Shown: positions 26,068 to 34,756, counted from the stretch's first letter. The stretch: DNA of 64,000 bases from Photobacterium rosenbergii (GCF_003026455.1 NZ_PYMB01000001.1:1461450-1525449); one strand, 5' to 3'. Numbers and translations: made by a program. Notes: generated from the letters alone by a model not told the origin.

Positions 26068-27723
26068 TTAACCGCATATATCACCGTTGATATGTGGGAT
26101 TTGGTGGGCAGTACCCTGCTGTTTCTTACCTTGGATGCCAAATTCCACCGTTTGTCCAGGGCGAATGAGGGCATTCCATTCCAGATCTTTCGCTGTGTAT
26201 GGGTTACTCCCACGCAGGTTGGCATTCCAAACACTATCGGCCTTCGCACCATCCGTATAGTTCCAGTCAACTTCCCAGCCATAAATGGTTTCATGGCCAT
26301 GGTTCTGGATGCGGACATTGGCAATAAAGCCATTATCCCACTCGCTAGAAATATGGTATTCACAGCTAGCCATTGGCAATGACATATCTACCGGTTCAAA
26401 CATGAAATAATGGACATTGAAGTTATTATTGGATGTGCTGTTATCAACACGGAATGTAAATTCCTGCTTCCCTGCCTCAAGGTAAACCTCACCTACATTG
26501 TCATGCATCATGATATCGTGAGTACTAGTATTCATTACCTTGTGGTGCAAGTTGTTATTCCCTTCTCCAAACTCAAGGAAGAATGCCCCAGCATTTTGCT
26601 GCCTTGATGAAACACGGGCAGATACAGCGTAGTAACCTGCTTGAGGAATGGTTATATCGTATTTTACCCACTCATCATGGCGGATATTGCACATCAAGAA
26701 GGTGCCGTTCTTATCGCAGAACTCGATAGCATCAGCTGGACGTGTTGGGCCATTCGAAGGGGCTGCGACCGAATCAGAATAAGAAACACCAAAACCTTCC
26801 ATACCAAACTCGTCTGCCATTACGATCACCGAGTTGTTATCAAGGTGAGGTAAAGACTTAGTATCAAGCCAGTAGGTCATCTCGTCAATATTATCGGTTT
26901 GGATGATATCGGCTCGCATGTGGCGGATCAGGCGTCCCCATCCTGCGTCAGGATTGAAATGGCTGACTTCATCAGTCGCATCCGGTGTTTGGCCATACCA
27001 CAGGGTGTTGTACATCACCTTGGTACCATTAGCCTGAATACGATCCAGTGTCTCAGGCTGGATATGCGGCTGTAGGTAGTCGTTATAATTCAATGAATAG
27101 GCATATGGGACATAGTTCAAATCTTCAAATTGTTGGATATGATCAATTTTATCTTCATTAATCCGGTAAAGCTGTTTGATGCGGTTATCTTTACGACCGA
27201 AAGTCGCTACCTCATCAGGTCCTGCACTGGTATCAAAGATCACGTAATCCAGCATATCCATGGATTTGACCAATTCATACGCTTCATTTCTTAAAGCCCA
27301 CCCCTTATCAAGGAAGATCATCGCTTGGCCATCAATCAACTCGAGCGCTTCTTCTAGAGTCGGCATGTGGTATTCAGTAACCGACGTTTCACCGCCAAGA
27401 TACTCACGCAGACGCAATTGCAAAATATCATCATAGGTCATAGATGATATAGAACCACTTCCGTCAGTTGTTCGGTTCACTGAAGTATCATGGGATAACA
27501 CAATCACCCCATCAGAAGTCATTCGTATATCAACTTCGATTATTTCAATTCCTTTATCCAATGCAGATTGAATCGCTGGCAAAGAGTTTTCTGGAAATGC
27601 CCGCCAATCAGCACGGTGAGCCATGATCATTATGTCATCGCGGGAGATATCTTGAGCGTTGACAGCACCAATAAAACAGCTCGCCGAGATCAATGAGATC
27701 CCGAGCATGTTTACAAGTTTCAT
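26068..27723 (-). CDS. Secreted glycerophosphodiester phosphodiesterase with CBM6-like and CBM2-like modules
   Basis: This 551-residue protein has a signal peptide (cleavage after VNA, residue 23). The GDPD domain covers residues 28-285 with AHRAD (35-39), PENS (44-47), EVD (63-65) and SHD (77-79), so the catalytic His, Glu and Asp are present. Residues about 298-445 form a beta-sandwich resembling CBM6/CBM35 (ADEFG, CNIRHDEWVKYDITIPQAGYY, EAGKQEFTFRV). Residues 454-550 look like a CBM2 module, with the terminal Cys pair and the three expected surface Trp at 462, 499 and 516. GDPD enzymes cut glycerophosphodiesters to glycerol-3-phosphate and an alcohol. The added modules suggest binding to chitin, cellulose or another glycan. 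It is the last gene of the second Ugp-type operon. Confidence 0.85.
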   Translation of the reverse strand: MKLVNMLGISLISASCFIGAVNAQDISRDDIMIMAHRADWRAFPENSLPAIQSALDKGIEIIEVDIRMTSDGVIVLSHDTSVNRTTDGSGSISSMTYDDILQLRLREYLGGETSVTEYHMPTLEEALELIDGQAMIFLDKGWALRNEAYELVKSMDMLDYVIFDTSAGPDEVATFGRKDNRIKQLYRINEDKIDHIQQFEDLNYVPYAYSLNYNDYLQPHIQPETLDRIQANGTKVMYNTLWYGQTPDATDEVSHFNPDAGWGRLIRHMRADIIQTDNIDEMTYWLDTKSLPHLDNNSVIVMADEFGMEGFGVSYSDSVAAPSNGPTRPADAIEFCDKNGTFLMCNIRHDEWVKYDITIPQAGYYAVSARVSSRQQNAGAFFLEFGEGNNNLHHKVMNTSTHDIMMHDNVGEVYLEAGKQEFTFRVDNSTSNNNFNVHYFMFEPVDMSLPMASCEYHISSEWDNGFIANVRIQNHGHETIYGWEVDWNYTDGAKADSVWNANLRGSNPYTAKDLEWNALIRPGQTVEFGIQGKKQQGTAHQIPHINGDICG

Positions 27724-27741
27724 TTTTAATCCTTAAAAATA

Positions 27742-28563
27742 TTATAAAGGGAGTTGAGTCACTATTTGTTGCCAAATTTTTTCAGATGAACAAACAAGTA
27801 AATTATTATCCTTATCTGATAATAAATATTCCGTATTATCTATTTTTGCTGCATAGCCACCGGCTTCGTTAACTATTAACACCCCGGCCAAATGATCCCA
27901 AGGTTTCGGCGACTCATGGGTTAAATAAAAACTTGCCCCGCCATTTAGGATCATTTTATATTCAAAACTTGAGCATGAGAGGGAAAAGACCCTGTCATAG
28001 TTATTCATCCAACTTGAAATAACTTCTCTTATCTTTGCATCATTAAAATGAAAAGGAGAGCATAGGCCAATATTGGGTGAGTTAGCTGAAATCGCGACAC
28101 TTTTCGTGACATTGTCCTTTGTTCTGACAAAGGCTCCCTCCCCTTCAACAGCATAAATAAACTCATCATTAAGTGGATCATAAATGACACCAAAGATACA
28201 TCTACCATTTTTTAATATTGCGATCATTACGCCGACTAAGTTACTACCATGAGCATAATGCCAAGTACCATCTATGGGATCGATAATAATAGATAAGCTA
28301 GCAGCCTCTGCCTGGGATAAAAGTTCCGGGGACTCATAAACACTTTCTTCGCCAATAATGAGCGCTGTTGGAAAAATATGTGAAAGTGATTGCCTTAATT
28401 GCTTTTCTATTTCCCTATCATCTTGTGTTGCAATATCACTAGCAGATTTTTTTTGATTCTTTTCAACATTTGAAGATGCGCTAAGACCAGATAGAATAGT
28501 TTGCCTTGAACATTTTTTGATGACGTGAAGCACGTCATCAATAATTGCTGGAATATTATTCAC
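27742..28563 (-). CDS. Inositol-monophosphatase-family phosphatase
   Basis: This 273-residue enzyme has the Li+-sensitive, Mg2+-dependent phosphatase motifs: GEES (residues 71-74), DPIDGT (95-100) and PWDHLAG (221-227), so all metal ligands are in place. Family substrates are inositol phosphate, PAP, fructose-1,6-bisphosphate or histidinol phosphate. It starts within the last 8 bp of the ATPase gene and ends 18 bp before the GDPD gene, so it is firmly part of the operon. I infer that it dephosphorylates the imported phosphomonoester. An inositol- or glycerol-type ligand fits, but is not shown. Confidence 0.85.
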   Translation of the reverse strand: MNNIPAIIDDVLHVIKKCSRQTILSGLSASSNVEKNQKKSASDIATQDDREIEKQLRQSLSHIFPTALIIGEESVYESPELLSQAEAASLSIIIDPIDGTWHYAHGSNLVGVMIAILKNGRCIFGVIYDPLNDEFIYAVEGEGAFVRTKDNVTKSVAISANSPNIGLCSPFHFNDAKIREVISSWMNNYDRVFSLSCSSFEYKMILNGGASFYLTHESPKPWDHLAGVLIVNEAGGYAAKIDNTEYLLSDKDNNLLVCSSEKIWQQIVTQLPL

Positions 28564-29632
28564 CTATCCTCCTTCCTGTATCTGGATGGAATAAGTGGCA
28601 GTTTTCCTCTAATATATCAAAACTGACTTTTTCACCAACATTCAGCTCTAGCCCAAGCGTCGTATTAATTCGGAAATCTTGATCATGCCCAACGTCCAAT
28701 GTCAGAACCTGATATGCCCCCATATCTTCAATATACTTAAGTTTGCCCTTAATCCGGCCTTCAGGGTTGATGGCAATACCCTCAGGGCGTACGCCCAAAA
28801 CGGCTCGCTCAAGATCATGTCCCTTGGTTACCTCATTTCCCGCTTTATCAAAGTACCAACCATCGACTTTGTGAACTGCAAATAAATTCATTGCCGGCGA
28901 ACCAATAAAGTCTGCAACAAAAGTGGAAGCTGGCTTTTGGTAGATATTCTTTGGTGTATCGAACTGTTCAACTTTGCCCTGGTTGAGGATCAAAATCTTA
29001 TCAGCCAAAGTCATCGCCTCTACCTGATCATGGGTCACAAAGATAGACGTCGCGCCCAAACGGTTGTGCAGCATGGTGAGTTCCATCCTCATCTCATGGC
29101 GGAGCTTGGCATCTAGATTTGATAACGGCTCATCGAATAGCATAACCTTAGGCTCTCGCACAATCGCCCTACCAATAGCCACCCGCTGACGCTGACCACC
29201 AGACAGTTCTGAGGGAAGCCTATCTAGGTAATCGGTTAAAGAGACCATTTTGGCAACTGCTTCAACCCTCTTTTTGATCTCATGCTTTGGCACCCGACGG
29301 ATTTTTAGCGAATAAGCAATGTTGTCAAACACTGTCATATGCGGATAGAGGGCATAATTTTGGAATACCATGGCACAACCACGGTCTTTGGGCTCTAGGT
29401 GAGTGATATCGGTTTGGCCAATATAAATTTCACCAGACGTTACCCCTTCAAGACCAGCAATCATATTCATCGTTGTTGATTTACCGCACCCTGACGGGCC
29501 TAAAATGACATTAAACTCGCCTGATTTAAATGTAATATTTAGCTTATCGATAACATCACTATTACCGTAGCTTTTACTAATATTCCTAAGGGTAATGTCT
29601 TCACCGTTATGGTGGCTTAGTTCTACTGACAT
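28556..29632 (-). CDS. ABC importer ATPase, UgpC/MalK type (phosphodiester cluster 2)
   Basis: This 358-residue ATPase has a canonical Walker A (GPSGCGKST), signature LSGGQRQR, Walker B MLFDEP, D-loop SNLDAKLR, H-loop VTHDQVEAMT and a TOBE domain. It energises the importer formed with the two permeases directly upstream (2-bp gap). It differs from the ATPase at 1095-2225, which has Ala in the P-loop, so the two importers do not look like a recent duplication. Its end overlaps the phosphatase gene by 8 bp. Confidence 0.9.
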   Translation of the reverse strand: MSVELSHHNGEDITLRNISKSYGNSDVIDKLNITFKSGEFNVILGPSGCGKSTTMNMIAGLEGVTSGEIYIGQTDITHLEPKDRGCAMVFQNYALYPHMTVFDNIAYSLKIRRVPKHEIKKRVEAVAKMVSLTDYLDRLPSELSGGQRQRVAIGRAIVREPKVMLFDEPLSNLDAKLRHEMRMELTMLHNRLGATSIFVTHDQVEAMTLADKILILNQGKVEQFDTPKNIYQKPASTFVADFIGSPAMNLFAVHKVDGWYFDKAGNEVTKGHDLERAVLGVRPEGIAINPEGRIKGKLKYIEDMGAYQVLTLDVGHDQDFRINTTLGLELNVGEKVSFDILEENCHLFHPDTGRRIGE

Positions 29633-29634
29633 TT

Positions 29635-30552
29635 TTATTTTTCCGAAAGAGTTAAACCTTGAACAATATACTTCTGCATAATGGCAATTAATAATACGGG
29701 GATTATATTAACCAATATCGCACCAGCCATGACCATAGGGTAATTAGGTATCGCCCCATCAGTAACAATGGTCATATTTACCAAACCTATAAGTGAGGTC
29801 TGCATTTCTGGTTTCGAACTAACAATGAGCGGCCACAAATATTGGTTCCAACCTCCCATGAACATCAGTACATAAAGGGAAATAAATGTAGACTTAGAAA
29901 GTGGTAAAAGAATGTCATACATAAACCTTAATGGACCAGCGCCATCCATTGTTGCAGCATCAACCAATGATTTTGGAATGGTCTTGAAAAATTGGCGGAA
30001 TAAAAAAGTCCCCGTTCCCGATGCCAAAATAGGTGCGGCCATTCCTAAATATGAATCCAATAGGCTCCACTCTAAATAGACTTCTTTACCAAAGGCAAAG
30101 CTCATTAAACTATTAATGCCTAGTAAGCCCATCAGGTAGTTGAACGGTGACAGTACGTTTGAAGCAACTTCATAGCTCGCGACTACCCTCAAGTCCATCG
30201 GTACCATGGTAGAAAGCAAGATAAAGAAGAACAGTAATGTTCCGTAACGGATCCTAAAATAGACAATGACAAAAGCCGAAAAGAATGCAAAGCAAGCTTT
30301 TCCTGTTGCTGATAATGTTGCCACGATAATGCTATTTACTAACTGCTTGAGCAAGATTGTTTCACTGACAACCAACCTAATATTTTCAATAAAATGACCT
30401 CCAGGGAAATAGCTTACGCCATTTCGAATAAAGTCATCGTATGAATGGGTCGCCGTGACAACCATTAAATAAATTGGCATTAGAATAAATAATAAACCGA
30501 TACCAATAATGGTTACCGCAACACGGTCGAGTTTTTTGTTATTTTCAATCAT
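29635..30552 (-). CDS. ABC importer permease, UgpE-like (cluster 2)
   Basis: This 305-residue permease has about six transmembrane helices. The EAA-type loop reads VDAATMDGAGPLRFMYDILLP, with the conserved DGAG. It is separated from its neighbours by only 2 bp on each side, so strong translational coupling is likely. It forms the pore with the UgpA-like partner at 30555-31436. Confidence 0.88.
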   Translation of the reverse strand: MIENNKKLDRVAVTIIGIGLLFILMPIYLMVVTATHSYDDFIRNGVSYFPGGHFIENIRLVVSETILLKQLVNSIIVATLSATGKACFAFFSAFVIVYFRIRYGTLLFFFILLSTMVPMDLRVVASYEVASNVLSPFNYLMGLLGINSLMSFAFGKEVYLEWSLLDSYLGMAAPILASGTGTFLFRQFFKTIPKSLVDAATMDGAGPLRFMYDILLPLSKSTFISLYVLMFMGGWNQYLWPLIVSSKPEMQTSLIGLVNMTIVTDGAIPNYPMVMAGAILVNIIPVLLIAIMQKYIVQGLTLSEK

Positions 30553-30554
30553 AA

Positions 30555-31436
30555 CTACCTTGCGTACTTCACTTTCTTTTCAAGGAATAAGAACTGACAG
30601 AATGCAACCAACAATACAAATACAGTTAGAATAACGGTCTGAGTTGACGCACCGGATAAATCCAGCCCTAAAAAACCGTCTTCATAAATTTTGTAGACCA
30701 GAAATTTGGTTGACCCTCCAGGGCCCCCTTGAGTCATACTGGCAACTAACGCAAAAGCTGATACCACAGAATCCGTCACTTCGAGCACAAAACTGAGGAA
30801 CAATTGCGGTGTTAGCAGCGGAATATAGATATCCCATATCCGCCGTAACCCTGATGCTCCATCCATTGCTGCCGCTTGGTTAAGGCTGTGGGGTATCGCA
30901 TTTAGGCCCCCGAGGAAAATAATGAAGTTAAACGGTATCCCTCCCCACACATGGGCGATGATGATTGTCCAAAAGGCATCATTACCGTTCAATCCCGGGT
31001 TCCAAAGGTTAGGTTCAATACTATTTACGAAAGAAAAAACACCCACAAATGGATTAAAAATAAATGCGAACACAACACCAATAGATGCGCCGGCAACGGC
31101 CTTGGGCCATACCAGTAAATTTCTCGCCATTCCCGACATCCGTACCTGCCGATGTACAGCCAAAGCCAAAATCAAAGGCACTAACACCGACAACGTCGAG
31201 CCAAAGAACATAAACTTCATCGTTAACATCAGGCTGCGATAAAATTCGGCGTCAGTCAGGGTAATAATATAGTTCTCAATACCCACCCATTTCGATGGGC
31301 CACCAAAAGGGTGCTGCAAGGTTGTCGACCACTCGATGGATTTCATTATCGGCAGATAGAAAAACAGCGATAGAACGAGAACCTGGGGACCGGCGAGAAA
31401 CATTGCCAGCCACTTTTTGTTATAGACAGATGTCAT
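30555..31436 (-). CDS. ABC importer permease, UgpA-like (cluster 2)
   Basis: This 293-residue permease begins with a transmembrane helix followed by MKSIEWSTTLQHPFGGPSKWVGIENY, the usual UgpA/MalF start region. The EAA loop reads LNQAAAMDGASGLRRIWDIYIPLL. It lies 42 bp downstream of the binding-protein gene. With the adjacent subunits it makes a complete UgpABCE-type importer. Confidence 0.88.
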   Translation of the reverse strand: MTSVYNKKWLAMFLAGPQVLVLSLFFYLPIMKSIEWSTTLQHPFGGPSKWVGIENYIITLTDAEFYRSLMLTMKFMFFGSTLSVLVPLILALAVHRQVRMSGMARNLLVWPKAVAGASIGVVFAFIFNPFVGVFSFVNSIEPNLWNPGLNGNDAFWTIIIAHVWGGIPFNFIIFLGGLNAIPHSLNQAAAMDGASGLRRIWDIYIPLLTPQLFLSFVLEVTDSVVSAFALVASMTQGGPGGSTKFLVYKIYEDGFLGLDLSGASTQTVILTVFVLLVAFCQFLFLEKKVKYAR

Positions 31437-31478
31437 AGGGTTTTCGTATCGGGGCGCCTTGCGCGCCCCTCTCCATTA

Positions 31479-32774
31479 CTACTGGTAGGTTCTTTCAAAA
31501 CGGCGAAGCAACTGGTCACCGCGAGCCTTGGTGTTGTCCAGCGCTTGCTGCATTGAGATTTGATCAGCAAAGGCCTTCTGGGTCTCTTCTTCAAAGATAC
31601 TGCGGAATTGGGTATAAAACCCAAGGCGAATACCTTTAGATGCAGGGTTATTCATCTGATCAAGCGATTCAAAACCCGGGGCAATAGAACCAAATTCAGC
31701 CTGCTCCAATACACCAGCTTTTTTGATGAAGTCATAGCCATCACTGGTTACTGGCAGGTAGCCGGTCATTGAAGTGAACGTCAGCTGTTGCTCTGGTTGA
31801 CGAATGAAATTTAGAAACTCAATAGCTGCCGCATCTTTCTTGGCATCATGCCCTTTAAGCAGCCACACCGAACCGCCACCAACAAAAGTATTATGTCGCT
31901 CATGACCTTCGTACATTGGGGCAAGGGTTAGCTCAAGGTCATCCCCTAGGGTTGACTTGGCCGCACCGTAAGCTGATAGGGAGCTTTCCATCAAAGCACA
32001 TTCACCTGAAGCCATTGCCGCAGTCTGGTTACCCGAAGCCGTCTCTGCAGTTAGCTTGAGTAAGCCTTCTTGGTTCCATGTTTTCAGGTTGTTCAAATGC
32101 TGGGCTATCAGGCCTTGGTTAACGACATATTCACCATCCAAGCCATCAAAACCATTGGCATTGGTCGCGATTTCAGCACCGTGGCGGGCAGCAACCTGCT
32201 CGAGGATACGCCATGAGCCACCATCGGTAACCATAGGACACTGATGGCCATTTTCCTTAAGCTTTTCCAGAACAGGTAACAAGGCTTCGTAGGTTGTAGG
32301 GACTTGCTCTACACCAATATCAGCCAGTGCTTTTTTGTTGGCATACATGACTAGGGTCGAGCTATTCCATGGTTGGGACATCATTTTCCCATCAGCAGAC
32401 TCGTAATAGCCCCGTGCACCACTGATGTACGATGCCCAATTGGCATCGGTAATGGTTTCTTCAACTGGGTTGAAAATTCCCGACATCATGATATCTGTGG
32501 TACCAACATCATTGAACTGCATTAGAACCGGGTGAGTCTTTGAACGCACAGAAGCGACGGCTTTTTGCATCGCGGTCTGGTAATCCCCTTGGAAGATACA
32601 GTCTATTTGGGCAGTCTTTGATTGCTCGTTAAACGCTGAACATAAATGTTCAACCGCATCGGTGTTCTTGCCACCCAACGCATGCCAAAACTCAATTTCT
32701 GTCTTCTCAGACGCTTGCACTGTTGATGTACATGCCAATAGCACTAAGCTTGATAACGCCGTTTTTGTAACCAT
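31479..32774 (-). CDS. Periplasmic solute-binding protein, UgpB-like (cluster 2)
   Basis: Taken from the ATG at 32774 the protein has 431 residues. GAGG lies about 5 nt upstream of that ATG, while the adjacent ATG at 32777 is too close to it, and longer in-frame starts add a tail before the signal peptide. The signal peptide ends STVQA; the mature part starts SEKTEIEFWHALGGKNTDAVE, close to UgpB-like proteins, and MTGYLPVTSDGYDF is seen near the C-terminus. It captures the ligand in the periplasm. It is the first gene of the operon, divergent from the ROK regulator. The ligand is probably a glycerophospho-compound, inferred from the GDPD and phosphatase genes. Confidence 0.87.
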   Translation of the reverse strand: MVTKTALSSLVLLACTSTVQASEKTEIEFWHALGGKNTDAVEHLCSAFNEQSKTAQIDCIFQGDYQTAMQKAVASVRSKTHPVLMQFNDVGTTDIMMSGIFNPVEETITDANWASYISGARGYYESADGKMMSQPWNSSTLVMYANKKALADIGVEQVPTTYEALLPVLEKLKENGHQCPMVTDGGSWRILEQVAARHGAEIATNANGFDGLDGEYVVNQGLIAQHLNNLKTWNQEGLLKLTAETASGNQTAAMASGECALMESSLSAYGAAKSTLGDDLELTLAPMYEGHERHNTFVGGGSVWLLKGHDAKKDAAAIEFLNFIRQPEQQLTFTSMTGYLPVTSDGYDFIKKAGVLEQAEFGSIAPGFESLDQMNNPASKGIRLGFYTQFRSIFEEETQKAFADQISMQQALDNTKARGDQLLRRFERTYQ

Positions 32775-32824
32775 CATTCCCTCTAAACCCATTACAAAAT
32801 ACAAAATGCAGCTCCAGCCGCTCA

Positions 32825-32849
32825 ATTAAGTTCATTTAATCAACTTAAT
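32825..32849. promoter_or_regulatory. Probable ROK-regulator operator 1
   Basis: Inverted repeat ATTAAGTT-N9-AACTTAAT with perfect 8-bp arms, just upstream of the binding-protein gene. The second copy at 32920-32942 has the same core arms and the same 9-bp spacer, which makes chance unlikely. Confidence 0.65.
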
Positions 32850-32919
32850 ATTTCATAATTATTTAAGAAAAATTTATCTTTTCTTTTTTGATGTTAAGAC
32901 ATTGATAATTAAAATTATT

Positions 32920-32942
32920 TTAAGTTTATAAATTCAACTTAA
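32920..32942. promoter_or_regulatory. Probable ROK-regulator operator 2
   Basis: Inverted repeat TTAAGTT-N9-AACTTAA, 94 bp from operator 1 centre to centre (about nine helical turns) and about 70 bp before the ROK gene. The pair could support DNA looping over the divergent promoters. Confidence 0.65.
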
Positions 32943-33011
32943 GTGCGATCATTTGACTGAACCAGGGGTTTAAAGCAATATGAGAGCATTGTAGATGACT
33001 TAACAACAGCC

Positions 33012-34109
33012 ATGGATAACGGATTAAACACCAACCATAAGAAGCTGATTTCCCTTGTAAAAAAGCATAAATCGCTATCAAGGGTTCAGATAAGCCAGAT
33101 CACTGGCCTCACTGCCAGTGCGGTTACAAAGATCAGCAAAGAGTTAGTTTCTACTGGATTTCTTGTTGAAGGCGAGCGGGTTCCGACTCGGCGGGGCCAA
33201 CCTATTGTCCCCCTCCAAGCAAACCCTTGTGGTGGGTATTCCATCGGTTTAGCACTGGAGCTAAACAGGATACAAGTGGTTTTGGCTGATTTCTGCGGCC
33301 ATATCGTTGCTTCAAGGAGTATCGAATGTGACATATCAACTCCGGAGCATGTCGCGCAAAAACTAAAATCGGTCTCACAAGCAATGATTAAGGCTAAGAA
33401 AATCCCAGCGGATAAAGTCTATGGCGTTGGCTTGGCACTGTCTGGCTATTTTGACCGAAATAATGGCTACCTGTACCCACCAGAGATAATCCAGCAATGG
33501 CGTGAAAAAGATCTCGAACAGCTCTTCTCAGAGAAAGTGGGATTACCGGCTTTTGTTGACAACCTCGCCAATGCGGGTGCGATTGGGGAGCAATATGCCG
33601 GTAACTGGGGAGAATATGACAATGTCTTTTATCTTCATCTAGGCTACGGCGTCGGCTCTGCGAGCATCCTAAATGGTGGGCTATACCGGGGTAATGTTAA
33701 CAATGCTGGTGAAATTGGGGCACTCTTTCCTCATGGCAGGCCACGCCCATCAGCACTGGATTTGGTCAACAAGCTTGGTGAAAATGGCATAGAGTGCCAA
33801 TCATTTTCAGACTTAGCTGAAGAAAGTATTACCTGCCACCCCGTAACGAGACAATGGGCAAAACATGCAGCCACTCAACTTGAAAAAGTTATCGAGCCAG
33901 TTGTGTGGTTGTTGGCACCCGATGCAATCATTATTGGCGGGTTGATCCCTAAACAAATCGCCCAGTACATTGCTGATGAAATGGATATGGAAAAAATTAT
34001 TGCAGTAAAACCCAATTACTCTAAACCCAAAATACTCGCTGCAGACAATGGCCTGTTATCCGCTAGTCTAGGGGCAGCCAGTATCCCTTTCTTTAAGGTA
34101 TTCTCTTAG
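33012..34109 (+). CDS. ROK-family transcriptional regulator (NagC/Mlc/XylR-like)
   Basis: This 365-residue protein has an N-terminal winged HTH (RVQISQITGLTASAVTKISKELVSTGFL) and a ROK sugar-kinase-like domain with GVGLALSGYFD, VDNLANAGAIGEQYAG and LHLGYGVGSASILNGGLYRG. The usual zinc motif CxCGxxGCxE of NagC and Mlc is absent: the region reads NNAGEIGALFPHGRPRP. It is therefore a divergent ROK repressor and cannot bind Zn in the normal way. It is divergently oriented to the second Ugp-like operon and is the likely repressor of it through the paired TTAAGTT-N9-AACTTAA sites. Ligand unknown. Confidence 0.88.
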   Translation: MDNGLNTNHKKLISLVKKHKSLSRVQISQITGLTASAVTKISKELVSTGFLVEGERVPTRRGQPIVPLQANPCGGYSIGLALELNRIQVVLADFCGHIVASRSIECDISTPEHVAQKLKSVSQAMIKAKKIPADKVYGVGLALSGYFDRNNGYLYPPEIIQQWREKDLEQLFSEKVGLPAFVDNLANAGAIGEQYAGNWGEYDNVFYLHLGYGVGSASILNGGLYRGNVNNAGEIGALFPHGRPRPSALDLVNKLGENGIECQSFSDLAEESITCHPVTRQWAKHAATQLEKVIEPVVWLLAPDAIIIGGLIPKQIAQYIADEMDMEKIIAVKPNYSKPKILAADNGLLSASLGAASIPFFKVFS

Positions 34110-34174
34110 CCAACATCGGCTCCATACCACTATGGAGCCCATATCAAGCCAGATCACCCAAGGTCAAAAGTAAA

Positions 34175-34666
34175 CTACTCCCAGGCTGTCAGCATTTTTG
34201 CCAGCAAACCATCGAGCTGTTGTTTTTCTTGCTGGCTAAGAACATTGAGGCGTTGCTGGTCGACCAAATGCAACTCCTGAATGATGACGTCAATCAACCC
34301 CCGTCCTTTATCGGTAAGCTGAACCAATTTACTGCGTTTATCCTCTGGGTTATCGACCCGCTCGACAAAGCCAGCGTCAGTCACCCGGGCCAATACCTTT
34401 GTCAGGCCGCCCGAACTCAACAGCATTGAACTATAAAGTTCGGTTGGTGATAAGCAGTAAGGCTCCCCCGCCCTTCTCAATGTGGTCAATACACCGAAAT
34501 CAGCGTGCTGAAGCGCATGCTGGCTAATTACTTTTTCCAAATCTTGCTGAAAGTAGTCATGGAGGCGGTGGATCCGCAGCTTAGGCGGCGAATATTTCTC
34601 GAATGACTCCGGCCAGTTTTGTTCGATGTTTTTCAATATGTTGGCGATAGTTTCTTGTTTTGCCAT
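34175..34666 (-). CDS. MarR-family regulator
   Basis: Taken from ATG 34666, which is preceded by GGAGA at 6 nt, this 163-residue protein is a MarR-type winged-helix repressor. The wing region shows VERVDNPEDKRSKLVQLTDKG, the classic DxRxxxxxLT pattern, and LSPTELYSSMLLSSGGLTKVLARV is the recognition area. A longer in-frame start at 34714 would place part of the operator region inside the gene and lacks a binding site. It is divergent from the efflux pump gene, with two related palindromes between them, so it most likely represses the pump and itself. Confidence 0.88.
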   Translation of the reverse strand: MAKQETIANILKNIEQNWPESFEKYSPPKLRIHRLHDYFQQDLEKVISQHALQHADFGVLTTLRRAGEPYCLSPTELYSSMLLSSGGLTKVLARVTDAGFVERVDNPEDKRSKLVQLTDKGRGLIDVIIQELHLVDQQRLNVLSQQEKQQLDGLLAKMLTAWE

Positions 34667-34693
34667 CAGCACTCTCCTTCCTAACACGCCAAA

Positions 34694-34713
34694 TATATCT
34701 TGCTGGAAAGACA
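34694..34713. promoter_or_regulatory. Secondary MarR operator (imperfect)
   Basis: ATATCTTGCTGGAAAGACAA matches the perfect palindrome at 34725-34744 at about 15 of 20 positions and lies 31 bp from it, three helical turns. Confidence 0.5.
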
Positions 34714-34724
34714 AATGCTATATA

Positions 34725-34744
34725 TTATCTTTCTAGAAAGATAA
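34725..34744. promoter_or_regulatory. Perfect 20-bp palindrome, probable MarR operator
   Basis: TTATCTTTCTAGAAAGATAA is a perfect 20-bp palindrome ending 12 bp before the pump start codon and overlapping the intergenic space with the divergent MarR gene. Dyads of this size are typical MarR dimer sites. Confidence 0.75.
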
Positions 34745-34756
34745 ATAAGAGGTTCT

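Noticed and set aside
26068..32774. The second importer as a recent copy of the first
   Set aside because: The subunit sequences differ clearly (P-loops, EAA loops, signal peptides) and gene order differs, so they are distant paralogues at most.
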